From: Cyanobacteriota bacterium
GTDB taxonomy: Bacteria; Cyanobacteriota; Cyanobacteriia; PCC-6307; Cyanobiaceae
Assembly (NCBI GenBank): GCA_026389335.1
Contig: JAPLIB010000098.1
Span: 1 to 43,077, forward strand
Reading direction: 5' to 3'
Length of the DNA: 43,077 nucleotides
A program made the translations under genes and the position numbers. The notes under the pieces are model-generated. The model saw only the letters and a list, made by a program, of their open reading frames with translations. It had not been told where the DNA came from and searched no databases. Each line of letters opens with the position of its first letter. Position 1 is the stretch's first letter. Of the stretch, positions 26,369-36,566 are shown in pieces.

Positions 26369-27058
26369 TCAGTTCTGCAGCCCTTCAATCAGATCGCCCA
26401 GGGCTTTGAGGTTGCTGCCCAGGCTCTGACCCTCGCCACCGCTGAGCGCCTGGTCCCGCTGCTCGCTATCGGGTTTGCGCTCAAAGCTGGTCACAAAGCG
26501 GTAGCCATCGGCATCGAGCCGGTAAAGCTGCCAGTCCCCCGGCCAGGCCCTTCGCAGGGCGCTGGCACTCTGGGGCAGCAGGGCATAGGCGGCCTGCCAC
26601 TGGGCGAGGAACCCGCGGCGCCGTTGGCGGGCAACACTGCCGATGCCGACTGTGGCGTCCTCCAGGTTCGGGTTGAGCAACACCACCTGGCCGCGATGGG
26701 CGGCGCAGATCCGCTCCACCTGCTCGTACTCCGCCTGGCTGGCGCCGGCGAGCAACAGCAGGCCCTCGCTGGGGCTTTCCGCCTGCAGTCGCTCCTGATC
26801 GCCGTAGCTGGCGATGGTGGTCGCCGCTTCGCCGGCGTCGCGGCGGGCCAGGGCGGTGGCCCCCATATCGGCAAACAGCAGCCGAGGCTCCAGGCCCGCC
26901 GCCGCCAGCGCTTGATTCAGGCGTAACACCAGCGGCAGCAGGCGCAGGCCTTCAAAGCGAAACTCCACGGTCCAACGGCCGGCTGGCGTGGAAGCCAGGG
27001 CCTGGCGGAGGGCTAGGAGGGCCTCGGCCTCGGCGGTGAACAGATCGGCGGGCAACAT
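26369..27058 (-). CDS. DUF1995 family protein (LPA3-like)
   Basis: A 229-aa protein of the DUF1995 family, whose plant member LPA3 assists photosystem II assembly. Seen: WTVEFRFEGLRLLPLVLRLN near the N terminus, LFADMGATALARRD, then the family core EGLLLLAGASQAEYEQVERI and GQVVLLNPNLEDATVGIG, and YRLDADGYRFVTSFERKPDS near the C terminus. It is soluble, with no signal or membrane segment. An ATG at 27058 is the likely start, directly after a TTG. Photosystem-related function is inferred from the plant relative. It follows the cysteine desulfurase gene after 168 bases. Confidence 0.85.
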   Translation of the reverse strand: MLPADLFTAEAEALLALRQALASTPAGRWTVEFRFEGLRLLPLVLRLNQALAAAGLEPRLLFADMGATALARRDAGEAATTIASYGDQERLQAESPSEGLLLLAGASQAEYEQVERICAAHRGQVVLLNPNLEDATVGIGSVARQRRRGFLAQWQAAYALLPQSASALRRAWPGDWQLYRLDADGYRFVTSFERKPDSEQRDQALSGGEGQSLGSNLKALGDLIEGLQN

Positions 27059-27078
27059 CAAAGGGAGGCGTGGTCAAG

Positions 27079-27094
27079 CGGCGCAGAGGCGCCG
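27079..27094. other. GC hairpin upstream of the DUF1995 gene
   Basis: CGGCGC / GCGCCG with loop AGAG, 21 bases upstream of the DUF1995 start and within the 168-bp gap after the cysteine desulfurase stop. On the coding strand it sits where a leader or terminator would be. The same gap also has CCTGGC four times (27147, 27166, 27180, 27196) at 14-19 base intervals. Confidence 0.35.
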
Positions 27095-27226
27095 GGCGTC
27101 CGGACCCTACCCAGCCGGCTCTGGCCCTCGCTCGCCACCAAGGTTCCCTGGCATGGGCATGGCCCCCTGGCTTGGGCCTCCTGGCTCCGGGGTCGCCTGG
27201 CCCCGCCGCCACAGCCTGCTTGGGCC

Positions 27227-28642
27227 CTATGTCAGGGCTGCCTGCAGCTCGCGGCGGGCCGTGTCGAGGTCTGCCGCGAACGGTTCCAGATCCTGCGGCT
27301 GCAGCCAGGGCCCCAGGCTCAGGCGCAGGCCACTGCGGGCCTCGAGTGGGCTGTAGCCCATGGCCAGCAAGATCGGACTGGCGCCTGCAGCAGCCCCGGC
27401 TCCGCTGGCGCTGCTGCAGGCGGAGCCACTGCTCACGGCCCAGCCGCGACGAGCCAGCGCCTGCACCATGGCCCGGCCCGACAGCGGTCGGCCGTCATGA
27501 CTGGACACCAGCAGGCTGAGATGGTGGGGCAGGCGCTGTCCGCTGCCGTCCGGGACCGGCCCACTGAGGCGCAGGCCTTCCAGAGGGGAGAGGCGCTGCC
27601 ACAGCTCGTTGCGCAGCTGGGCCAGGGGATCCTGGCCGGCCGCCGCCGCCAGTCGCTCCGTGGCCAGATCCAGGGCTGCGGCGAAGCCATGGGCCAGCAG
27701 CACCGGCTCCGTGCCACCGCGGCGCCCCCCTTCCTGGGAGCCGCCGCCGATCAGTGGAGCCAGTTCCACCCCCGGTGCCAGGGCCAGGGCGCCCACCCCC
27801 CGCGGGCCCTGCAGTTTGTGGGCGGTGCCACTGAGCAGATCCACCGGTAGCTGCGCCAGGTTCAGGGGCAGATGGCCCAGCACCTGCACCGCATCCACAT
27901 GCAGCCGCACGCCGGCCTGCCGGCAGAGCGCCCCGAGCCTGGCGATGGGCTGCAGGCTGCCCACCTCGCTCTGGCCCCAGATCAGCGACACCAGCCGGGT
28001 GGGAGGTGCCAGGCGCTCAGCCAGGAGCTGGGGATCAACCAGGCCGAGCCGGTCCACCGGCAGGATCTCCAGTTGCCAGCCCTGCCGTTGCAACTGGGCC
28101 GCCGCCGCCAGCGTGGCCGGGTGTTCAACGGCGGACACCAGCAGGCGGCCAGGCTGCATCAGGGCGGCACTGCCCAGCAGGGCCAGATGGATCGCTTCGC
28201 TGCCGCCAGAGCAGAAGACGATCTGACCGGGCTCGGTCCCCAGGGCGCCGGCGAGCCGGATGCGGCTGCGTTCAAGCAGTTCGGCCGCCACCAATCCGGG
28301 GCCATGCAGGCTGGAGGGATTGGCCCAGGCGGCGGCCGCTTGATCGGCCATGGCCGCCAGCACCTCCGGGGCGGGCGGGCTGGTGGCCGAGGCGTCGAGG
28401 TAGCGGCTTAGATCGACTGCTGGCGCGGCGGCCCGAGCGTGGCGAACGGCAGTGGATGAGGCTGCTGGGTCTGGGCTGGGCCACTCCGCTTCGCTGAGCG
28501 GTCCCGGGGCCCGGGGCCGCTCAGGACCAAGGCGGCTAAAGCCAGTTGGGCGGAGTTGGTCCGCCCGCTGCGGCTGCGGCCTTTCCGGATCGGCTTCGGT
28601 GCCACTCCGGCTGCTGGGGTTCAGCGGCTCAGCCATCGCCAT
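27227..28642 (-). CDS. Cysteine desulfurase (NifS/IscS family)
   Basis: PLP enzyme that removes sulfur from cysteine for Fe-S clusters and other thio-cofactors. The core starts at SRYLDASATSPPAPEVLAAM and shows WANPSSLHGPG, IVFCSGGSEAIHLALLG, the PLP histidine-lysine pair in SGTAHKLQGPRGVGAL, GGGSQEGGRRGGTEP, and the catalytic cysteine loop SSGSACSSASGAG. A roughly 75-residue Pro/Arg/Glu-rich N-terminal extension precedes the core; no closer ATG or GTG was found. The start ATGs at 28642 and 28636 overlap the dapF stop (ATGGCGATGGCTGA), implying coupled translation. Which sulfur acceptor it serves is unknown. Confidence 0.9.
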   Translation of the reverse strand: MAMAEPLNPSSRSGTEADPERPQPQRADQLRPTGFSRLGPERPRAPGPLSEAEWPSPDPAASSTAVRHARAAAPAVDLSRYLDASATSPPAPEVLAAMADQAAAAWANPSSLHGPGLVAAELLERSRIRLAGALGTEPGQIVFCSGGSEAIHLALLGSAALMQPGRLLVSAVEHPATLAAAAQLQRQGWQLEILPVDRLGLVDPQLLAERLAPPTRLVSLIWGQSEVGSLQPIARLGALCRQAGVRLHVDAVQVLGHLPLNLAQLPVDLLSGTAHKLQGPRGVGALALAPGVELAPLIGGGSQEGGRRGGTEPVLLAHGFAAALDLATERLAAAAGQDPLAQLRNELWQRLSPLEGLRLSGPVPDGSGQRLPHHLSLLVSSHDGRPLSGRAMVQALARRGWAVSSGSACSSASGAGAAAGASPILLAMGYSPLEARSGLRLSLGPWLQPQDLEPFAADLDTARRELQAALT

Positions 28643-29903
28643 CGGCGGCCAGGCGGGAGCGGAAGCGGGATGCGGCCGAGTTGGCGGCGATCGCCACCAG
28701 TTCATCGAGGGAGCGGCCCCCCAGCAGCGCCTCCACCCGGGCCCGGGCCTCCTGGCTGGCGCAGGCCTGCGGCTGCAGGCAACCGTTGACGCAGGCCGTG
28801 GCGCAGTCAATTGCCGGTTGGGCGCTGGCACCGGTGGCGCTGGCAGCAGTGGTGCTGATAGCAGTGGTACTGGCGGCAGTGGTGCTGGCAGTGGGGGGCT
28901 CTGCGGCAGCAGCACCGGCGGGCACTGCCGCTGCATGGGGCAGATTCGCGGGCGCCTGGAGGCCCTCGCTGGCCGGATGGGATGCGACCGCGGGGGCGGC
29001 CGGCGGCTCATCAGTCCAATCCAGGGGCGGCTCCTCCTCGGGGCCGATCAGCCCCGGCACCACCACACCGTCGAACACCGCCTCGGCTGGGCCGGTCATA
29101 AACAGATGGCCATCGGCCTGATCCCACTGGATGTCCAGCGGGCCGCCGGGCAGATCGAGGCGGGCGCCGCGCTCGCTCAGGCCCAGCAGATGGCAGGCCA
29201 CCAACGTGGCGCAGGCGCCGGTGCCACAGGCCAGGGTGGGGCCAGCGCCCCGCTCCCACACCCGCATCACCAGATGGGTTGGCTGCAGCACTTGCACGAA
29301 GTGCACGTTGGTGCGGGCCGGGAACATGGGATGGCGCTCCAGGGCCGCCCCCAACAGCTCGAGATCGATCGCCTCGACATCCGACACCGGAATCACGACG
29401 TGGGGATTCCCCATGCCGACGGCTGCCACGGCCAGAACCTGGCCAGCGACGGCCAGATCCCCCTGGGGTAATCCCGCCGGGCCCGGCTCCAGCAGGGTGG
29501 GAATCGCGCCCGGTTCCAGAAACGGCCGGCCCATGTCGACACGAATGCGGCCATCGGCCAGCAGCTGCGGCACGATGCGCCCGGCGAGGGTCTCGATCTG
29601 CCAGGTGCGGCCGGGGTCATCGCCATCGCTGTCCGCCAGAAAGCGGGCCAGGCAGCGGATGCCATTGCCGCACATTTCCGGCTCCGTGCCGTCGGCGTTG
29701 AAGATGCGCATCCGCAATTCCCCGCCCTCCCGTGGCGGCAGGGCCAGGATCACCCCATCGCCACCAACGCCGAAGCGACGATCACAGAGTCGCTGGATCG
29801 CCGCCGGGGTGAGGCCGAAGCTGTCCTCAGCCGCGCTCAGGCTGCGGCCATCGAGGAGCAGAAAGTCGTTGCCTAATCCCTGATATTTGCTGAACTGAAG
29901 CAC
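28629..29903 (-). CDS. dapF: Diaminopimelate epimerase with Cys-rich C-terminal extension
   Basis: Converts LL- to meso-diaminopimelate for lysine and peptidoglycan. The epimerase domain spans about residues 1-285: FSKYQGLGNDFLLLDGR, the first active-site cysteine in PEMCGNGIRCLARF, and the second in LACGTGACATLVACHLLG. It should end near VVVPGLIGPEE. Instead the frame continues about 135 residues: an Ala/Pro/Thr linker with TTAxSTTA-type repeats, then a compact C-terminal domain with four cysteines (DCATACVNGCLQPQACASQE) and a helical tail (ARVEALLGGRSLDELVAIA). The GTG at 29903 puts FSKYQGLGND at its usual place; GTG at 29924 is possible. It is divergent from hfq, a neighbour also seen in other cyanobacteria. 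Confidence 0.93.
   Translation of the reverse strand: MLQFSKYQGLGNDFLLLDGRSLSAAEDSFGLTPAAIQRLCDRRFGVGGDGVILALPPREGGELRMRIFNADGTEPEMCGNGIRCLARFLADSDGDDPGRTWQIETLAGRIVPQLLADGRIRVDMGRPFLEPGAIPTLLEPGPAGLPQGDLAVAGQVLAVAAVGMGNPHVVIPVSDVEAIDLELLGAALERHPMFPARTNVHFVQVLQPTHLVMRVWERGAGPTLACGTGACATLVACHLLGLSERGARLDLPGGPLDIQWDQADGHLFMTGPAEAVFDGVVVPGLIGPEEEPPLDWTDEPPAAPAVASHPASEGLQAPANLPHAAAVPAGAAAAEPPTASTTAASTTAISTTAASATGASAQPAIDCATACVNGCLQPQACASQEARARVEALLGGRSLDELVAIAANSAASRFRSRLAADGDG
28687..28694. repeat. HIP1 octamer
   Basis: GCGATCGC inside the C-terminal extension of dapF. Confidence 0.7.
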
Positions 29904-29935
29904 AATCCCCGCAAGCGCCGGCACAGCTCGATCCT

Positions 29936-30175
29936 ATGCAGAGCTTCTTCGACAAGCGGGCGCCCCGGCTCGACACCAGCCTGCCGAGCGTGCGGCACGT
30001 TCAGGAGCTGATCCGCAACCGCACCAGCGTTCAGGTGACGATGGTGGGCGGCCAGGAACTGGAGGGCACGATCAAGTGGCAGGACAGTGAGTTCCTGGCC
30101 TTGCGACAGGACAGCAGCCGGCCCCTGGTGCTGATCAACCGCGATGCCATCGCCCTGGTGCGGGCCTTCCTCTGA
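29936..30175 (+). CDS. hfq: RNA-binding protein Hfq, cyanobacterial short form
   Basis: A 79-aa Sm-like protein. The Sm1 fold is seen in [20 protein letters not shown] and [20 protein letters not shown], and the Sm2 strand in [17 protein letters not shown], which replaces the YKHA motif of enterobacterial Hfq. It lacks the long C-terminal tail. Cyanobacterial Hfq binds RNA poorly and in Synechocystis works with the pilus ATPase PilB1 in motility and DNA uptake; the same role here is inferred. It starts 32 bases from the dapF start on the other strand, a neighbourhood known from other cyanobacteria. Confidence 0.93.
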   Translation: MQSFFDKRAPRLDTSLPSVRHVQELIRNRTSVQVTMVGGQELEGTIKWQDSEFLALRQDSSRPLVLINRDAIALVRAFL

Positions 30176-30176
30176 G

Positions 30177-30201
30177 CCAGGGCCCGTCCTGCTGGCCCTG
30201 G
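30177..30201 (+). terminator. Putative hfq terminator hairpin
   Basis: CCAGGGCC (30177-30184) / GGCCCTGG (30194-30201) with a 9-nt loop, starting 2 bases after the hfq stop and followed by GGTTAT. GC-rich stem without a long T tract; it ends 46 bases before leuS, so partial read-through is possible. Confidence 0.5.
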
Positions 30202-30246
30202 GGTTATGGCACGATCACGCCTGAGCCCAGGCCCCGAGCGAACCCC

Positions 30247-32872
<2,626 letters not shown>

Positions 32873-32889
<17 letters not shown>

Positions 32890-34480
32890 CCACCTCCAGG
32901 CTGCTGGGGTTGCCCCAGTCGCCGCTGATCTGATAGCCGCGGGGATTGCCACCCAGATGGCGCAGGGCCCAGAAGATCGGTTCGGGACTGGCTAGCTCCA
33001 GCTCCTTGGCGATCGCGTCCAGGCTGCGGGGCTGGCCATCCGCCAGCAACGTTTCCAGCCGCACCTGCAGGGCAAGGATCTCGGCGGCCGCCTTCTTGCC
33101 GGCCTCGACGCCGGGTTGGTGATAGGCGTTGACGTTGATCAGCTCGCCGTAGAGCCCCACAGCCCGCTCGAACAGGGCCACCAGCGCCCCGAGGCTGCGG
33201 GCGTCGAAGCGGCGCAGGGTGATCGTGAGGTTCTGACGATCGCCTTCGCTGAGGGCCGCCCGGGTGCCCTGCAGAAAGCCACAGAGGAAATCGCCGGGTC
33301 GCTCGCCCGCGACAGGGCCGATGTCGGCCGGATCATCGAGGGCTTCGATGAAGGTGACGAAGAAGTTGTCGAGGCCATCGCGCAGCTGCTGCACGTAGGC
33401 GTGTTGATCGGTGGATCCCTTGTTGCCGTACACGGCCAGGCCCTGATGCACCACCCGGCCGTCCCGGTCGTGCTTCTTGCCGAGCGACTCCATCACCAGT
33501 TGCTGCAGGTAGCGGCTGAAGACTTCGAGCCGATCCCGGTAGGGCAGCACCACCATGTCGCGCCGGCCCTGGCCAGCGCCGGCAGCAAACCAGGCCGCCG
33601 CCAGCAGCGCCGCCGGATTGCGGCGCACCTCGCTCTGGCGGGTCAACCGGTCCATGGCACCGGCGCCCTCCAGGAAGGCGTGCAGATCGGCCCCGACCAG
33701 CGCTGCCGGCAACAGCCCGACGGCACTGGTGATGCTGGTGCGACCGCCAACCCAGTCGAACATGTCAAAGCGGCGCAACCACTGCTCGGCCTGGGCCTGC
33801 AGATCCAGATGGCTGTCGAGCATGGTGACGGCTACCGCCTGGGCGGCCCAGGTCCCACCGGCCGCTTCCAGCCGAACGCGCGCCTGGGCCATGCCCAGAT
33901 GGGGCTCAGGCGTACCGCCGGATTTGCTCACCACCACCACCAGCGTGCTGCGCAGGCGCTCGCCAAGGCCACCCAGGACAACGCTGATGCCCTGAGGATC
34001 GACGTTGTCGATGAAGTGGAACGGCAGGCCGGTGTCTTGCTTCTGCAGGGCCCGCACCATCAGCAGCGGCCCCAGCCCGGAGCCACCGATGCCGATCCAG
34101 AGCACATCGGTGAAGGCCGCTCCGCCTGGCGTACGGATCTCGCCGGCGAGCAGGGCCTGGGCGAAGGCGTCGATGCGCTCCACCTCAAGCCGGATGTGAT
34201 CGGCGGTGGCCCCATCGGGTGCCAGCTCGGGAGCACGCAGCCAGTAATGGCCCACCTGGCGCTGCTCGTCGCCATTGGCGATCGCACCGGCCTCAAGGGC
34301 TGCCATGGCGGCAAAGGCCCGTTCAAAGCCCGGTGCCAGCTGTTCAAAATCAGGCTGGGACAGGGCCATACGGCTGACGTCCAGCCAGAAGCCGAGGTCG
34401 TCGTCGTACCAGAGAAGATCGCTGAAACGTGTCCAGAGACTGGCTGGATCCTGGCCGTCGAACGGCGGAAGCGATGTCAT
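32873..34480 (-). CDS. pgi: Glucose-6-phosphate isomerase
   Basis: Interconverts glucose 6-phosphate and fructose 6-phosphate. The sugar isomerase fold is visible: [20 protein letters not shown] near residue 130, [20 protein letters not shown], a [20 protein letters not shown] block, [20 protein letters not shown], and the C-terminal [20 protein letters not shown] with the catalytic lysine region. At 535 aa it matches cyanobacterial enzymes. The final 17 bases overlap the leuS 3' end on the other strand. The start [16 protein letters not shown] at 34480 leaves a 190-bp divergent gap to the next gene. Confidence 0.95.
33009..33016. repeat. HIP1 octamer
   Basis: GCGATCGC inside pgi. Confidence 0.7.
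34278..34285. repeat. HIP1 octamer
   Basis: GCGATCGC inside pgi. Confidence 0.7.
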
Positions 34481-34507
34481 GGTCTCTTCGGACGCCGCAC
34501 ATAGCCA

Positions 34508-34550
34508 AGGAACCGTATCCAGTCCAGCTCCGTTCCGGCAAGCGGTTCCT
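34508..34550. other. Inverted repeat in the pgi upstream region
   Basis: AGGAACCG (34508-34515) / CGGTTCCT (34543-34550) with a 27-nt spacer, 28-70 bases upstream of the pgi start in the divergent intergenic region. It could be a regulator-binding site or chance; no known operator is recognised. The segment 34630-34665 is noticeably AT-rich and may hold the promoter of the rightward gene. Confidence 0.3.
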
Positions 34551-34670
34551 GCGCTTCGCTACCAGGACGTCACCATGTGTGGGCCAGCGCACAGACCGAT
34601 CCCAGCAGGGCGCTTAGATCTGGAGGAGATCCTTAAATCAGAAGTGAAACATTTTGTTTTTACTGCCCTG

Positions 34671-35654
34671 ATGGGAGGTGTGGACGTCAAAGCCAGAGTG
34701 GTCAGCTTGCGTCGGGTTCTGAGCCGGCCCCGCCAGAGCTGGTCGGGTCTGACTCGGCCCTGGTTGTCCTGGCCGCGCCTCAGCAGCCTTTGTTTCGGCA
34801 GCAGTCGCGTGGGTAGCAGCTGCGTCAGCCGCACTCGCCTGACCCGTGTTGGCCTGATCAGCCTGGGTGTGGGGTTGGCGTTGTTGCCGCTCCAGGGGCA
34901 GCGCTGGTCGCTGGCCCAGCGGCCGGTGTTGTTCACGGATCCGTCCCTGATCGGCAGCCTTGCCAGCAATGGCGCTGACCCGAAAGGCCTGACCAACGAG
35001 GGCCAGCGACCCGACCCGCTCGATTTTTCTGAGGCCGAACTACGGGACCTGAACCGCCGCTTCGGCGTGCATGGCCCCCAGCCCAAGCTGGCGCAACTGT
35101 TCACCGAAGGGCTCGATCAACTGCAGCCCCTGCGGGTTCACACCCTCTCGAGGGTGGAGGAGTTGCGACCGATGATCCTGGCGGAAAGCCGCCGTCACCA
35201 CATCAATCCGATGCTAGTGGCGGCGGTGCTGTTCGATGAACTGCAGCACGCCAAACCCGGTGAAGATGCCCCGCTGGTGGCCGAGTCCGGCCTGTTTCAC
35301 ACCCACGGGCCCGCCCAGCTGAGCCTGGGCGAAATGCAGAAGCAGGGTTTGCTGAGTGAGCACGCCACTCCGGAGCAGATCAGCGAAGCCCGTCTGCACC
35401 TGCTTGATCCCGAAGGCAATGTGCAGGTGTTGGTCGGCAAGTTCGCCCGCCTCAGCAAGGCGCTCTCCCTGCCCCAGCGCCACCTGCTGATGGCCAGCAA
35501 CTCCCCCCGCGACGCCAAGGCCCTGGCCACCCTGGCCTACCTGCACAACGGCAAGCTCGACTACCCCGGTCGCATCCTGCGCTACATGCAGGATGCCGAG
35601 CTGCATGGTCTGATCTACGGCAGCCGCACCTCGCCCACCAGTCTGCTGATCTGA
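34671..35654 (+). CDS. Exported lytic transglycosylase-like protein (DUF1402-like)
   Basis: About 327 aa. An Arg/Ser-rich N terminus leads to a hydrophobic anchor (RVGLISLGVGLALLPLQG). The domain begins near VEELRPMILAESRRHHINPM, followed by LVAAVLFDELQHAKPGEDAP, HTHGPAQLSLGEMQKQGLL, and a C-terminal half-domain with LATLAYLHNGKLDYPGRIL. The ES-H-INP-LVAAVLFDE layout resembles the lysozyme-like fold of lytic transglycosylases, where the glutamate would be catalytic, so a peptidoglycan-cleaving role is inferred. The start is uncertain: ATG 34671 and ATG 34575 are both in frame. The next gene, convergent, is a peptidoglycan amidase. Confidence 0.65.
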   Translation: MGGVDVKARVVSLRRVLSRPRQSWSGLTRPWLSWPRLSSLCFGSSRVGSSCVSRTRLTRVGLISLGVGLALLPLQGQRWSLAQRPVLFTDPSLIGSLASNGADPKGLTNEGQRPDPLDFSEAELRDLNRRFGVHGPQPKLAQLFTEGLDQLQPLRVHTLSRVEELRPMILAESRRHHINPMLVAAVLFDELQHAKPGEDAPLVAESGLFHTHGPAQLSLGEMQKQGLLSEHATPEQISEARLHLLDPEGNVQVLVGKFARLSKALSLPQRHLLMASNSPRDAKALATLAYLHNGKLDYPGRILRYMQDAELHGLIYGSRTSPTSLLI

Positions 35655-35681
35655 GCGCGGTAGGCAGGTTTCAGCCAGCGC

Positions 35682-36566
35682 TCAACAGCCCACTCCCAGG
35701 GCCACCAGGCGCTGTTCCAGTTCGTTCCAGTCGAAGCTGCGGGGATCGGAGCGTTCACCGCCCAGGTCCACATGGCGATGGGTGGTGATGTTGGTGGCAG
35801 GAATCTGGAAACGTCGCATCCAGTCCGCCAGCACAAAGGCGACGGCGTCGTACTGGGCGCGGCTATAGCCGCTGTGGCTGGCGCCCTGGTTTTCGCCGTC
35901 AAGCGGCGTTTCCAGGCTGAGATGGAGGGCAAAGTTGTTGATCGATCCGCCCACCTTCGGGTTGGTGACCACCCAGACGCCGTTGAACGCCGAATAGCCG
36001 GCACCGAAGGCTCGTTTCACCGGATCCACCACCTGGATGATCTGCCCCTGCTGGCCGATCAGCATGTGATAGCTCACCTGATCTTCATCGTTGGCGTGGG
36101 GGGTGAGGAAGGTGTTGATCGCTGAATCCAGGCCGTAGACCGTTTCGTGCAGCACGATCACCCGAGGAGTGGGATTCACCTGATTGCCGAGCGCATCGCG
36201 CCGATAGCGATCGCCGAAATTGCTCGGATCGGTGGGAATCCGCCGGATCTGCATCGCCAGCGTCTCGCGCTGCTGCCAGAGGCGGCGGCGCAGGCCGGGA
36301 TCAACGGCGCGGCAGGCCTGGGCCTGCCGCGCCGCCGCGAGCGGCGATGACCAGTTCAGCGGTGCTGGCGGTTTCGGCGCCACCCGGGGCAACCCCGGCA
36401 CCACTGGCGACTGCCGCACCTCCTCAAGCAGATCGAGCAGGGAGGGGCGGCTGCCCTCGGTGCTGGCGGTGGCCAGCAGATCGCGGGCCAACCAGGCCAG
36501 GCCGCCGAGGGTGAGCAGGCAGGCCCCCGCCACGGAGCTGAGCAGGGTGCGAAGGCGCGGATTCAT
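35682..36566 (-). CDS. N-acetylmuramoyl-L-alanine amidase (Amidase_2 type)
   Basis: Zinc amidase that cuts between muramic acid and the stem peptide. A signal anchor is seen at residues 8-30 (LSSVAGACLLTLGGLAWLA). The amidase domain spans about residues 125-290, with the first zinc histidine in VIVLHETVYGLDS, the YHMLIGQQGQIIQVVDP strand, the substrate region NNFALHLSLETPL, and the second zinc region ITTHRHVDLGGERSDP. The 294-aa length fits an exported AmpD-like enzyme. The start overlaps the M61 peptidase stop by 4 bases (ATGA). Confidence 0.88.
   Translation of the reverse strand: MNPRLRTLLSSVAGACLLTLGGLAWLARDLLATASTEGSRPSLLDLLEEVRQSPVVPGLPRVAPKPPAPLNWSSPLAAARQAQACRAVDPGLRRRLWQQRETLAMQIRRIPTDPSNFGDRYRRDALGNQVNPTPRVIVLHETVYGLDSAINTFLTPHANDEDQVSYHMLIGQQGQIIQVVDPVKRAFGAGYSAFNGVWVVTNPKVGGSINNFALHLSLETPLDGENQGASHSGYSRAQYDAVAFVLADWMRRFQIPATNITTHRHVDLGGERSDPRSFDWNELEQRLVALGVGC

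Noticed and set aside
33116..34504. 462-aa plus-strand open frame across pgi
   Set aside because: Antisense to clear sugar isomerase motifs; skewed composition.
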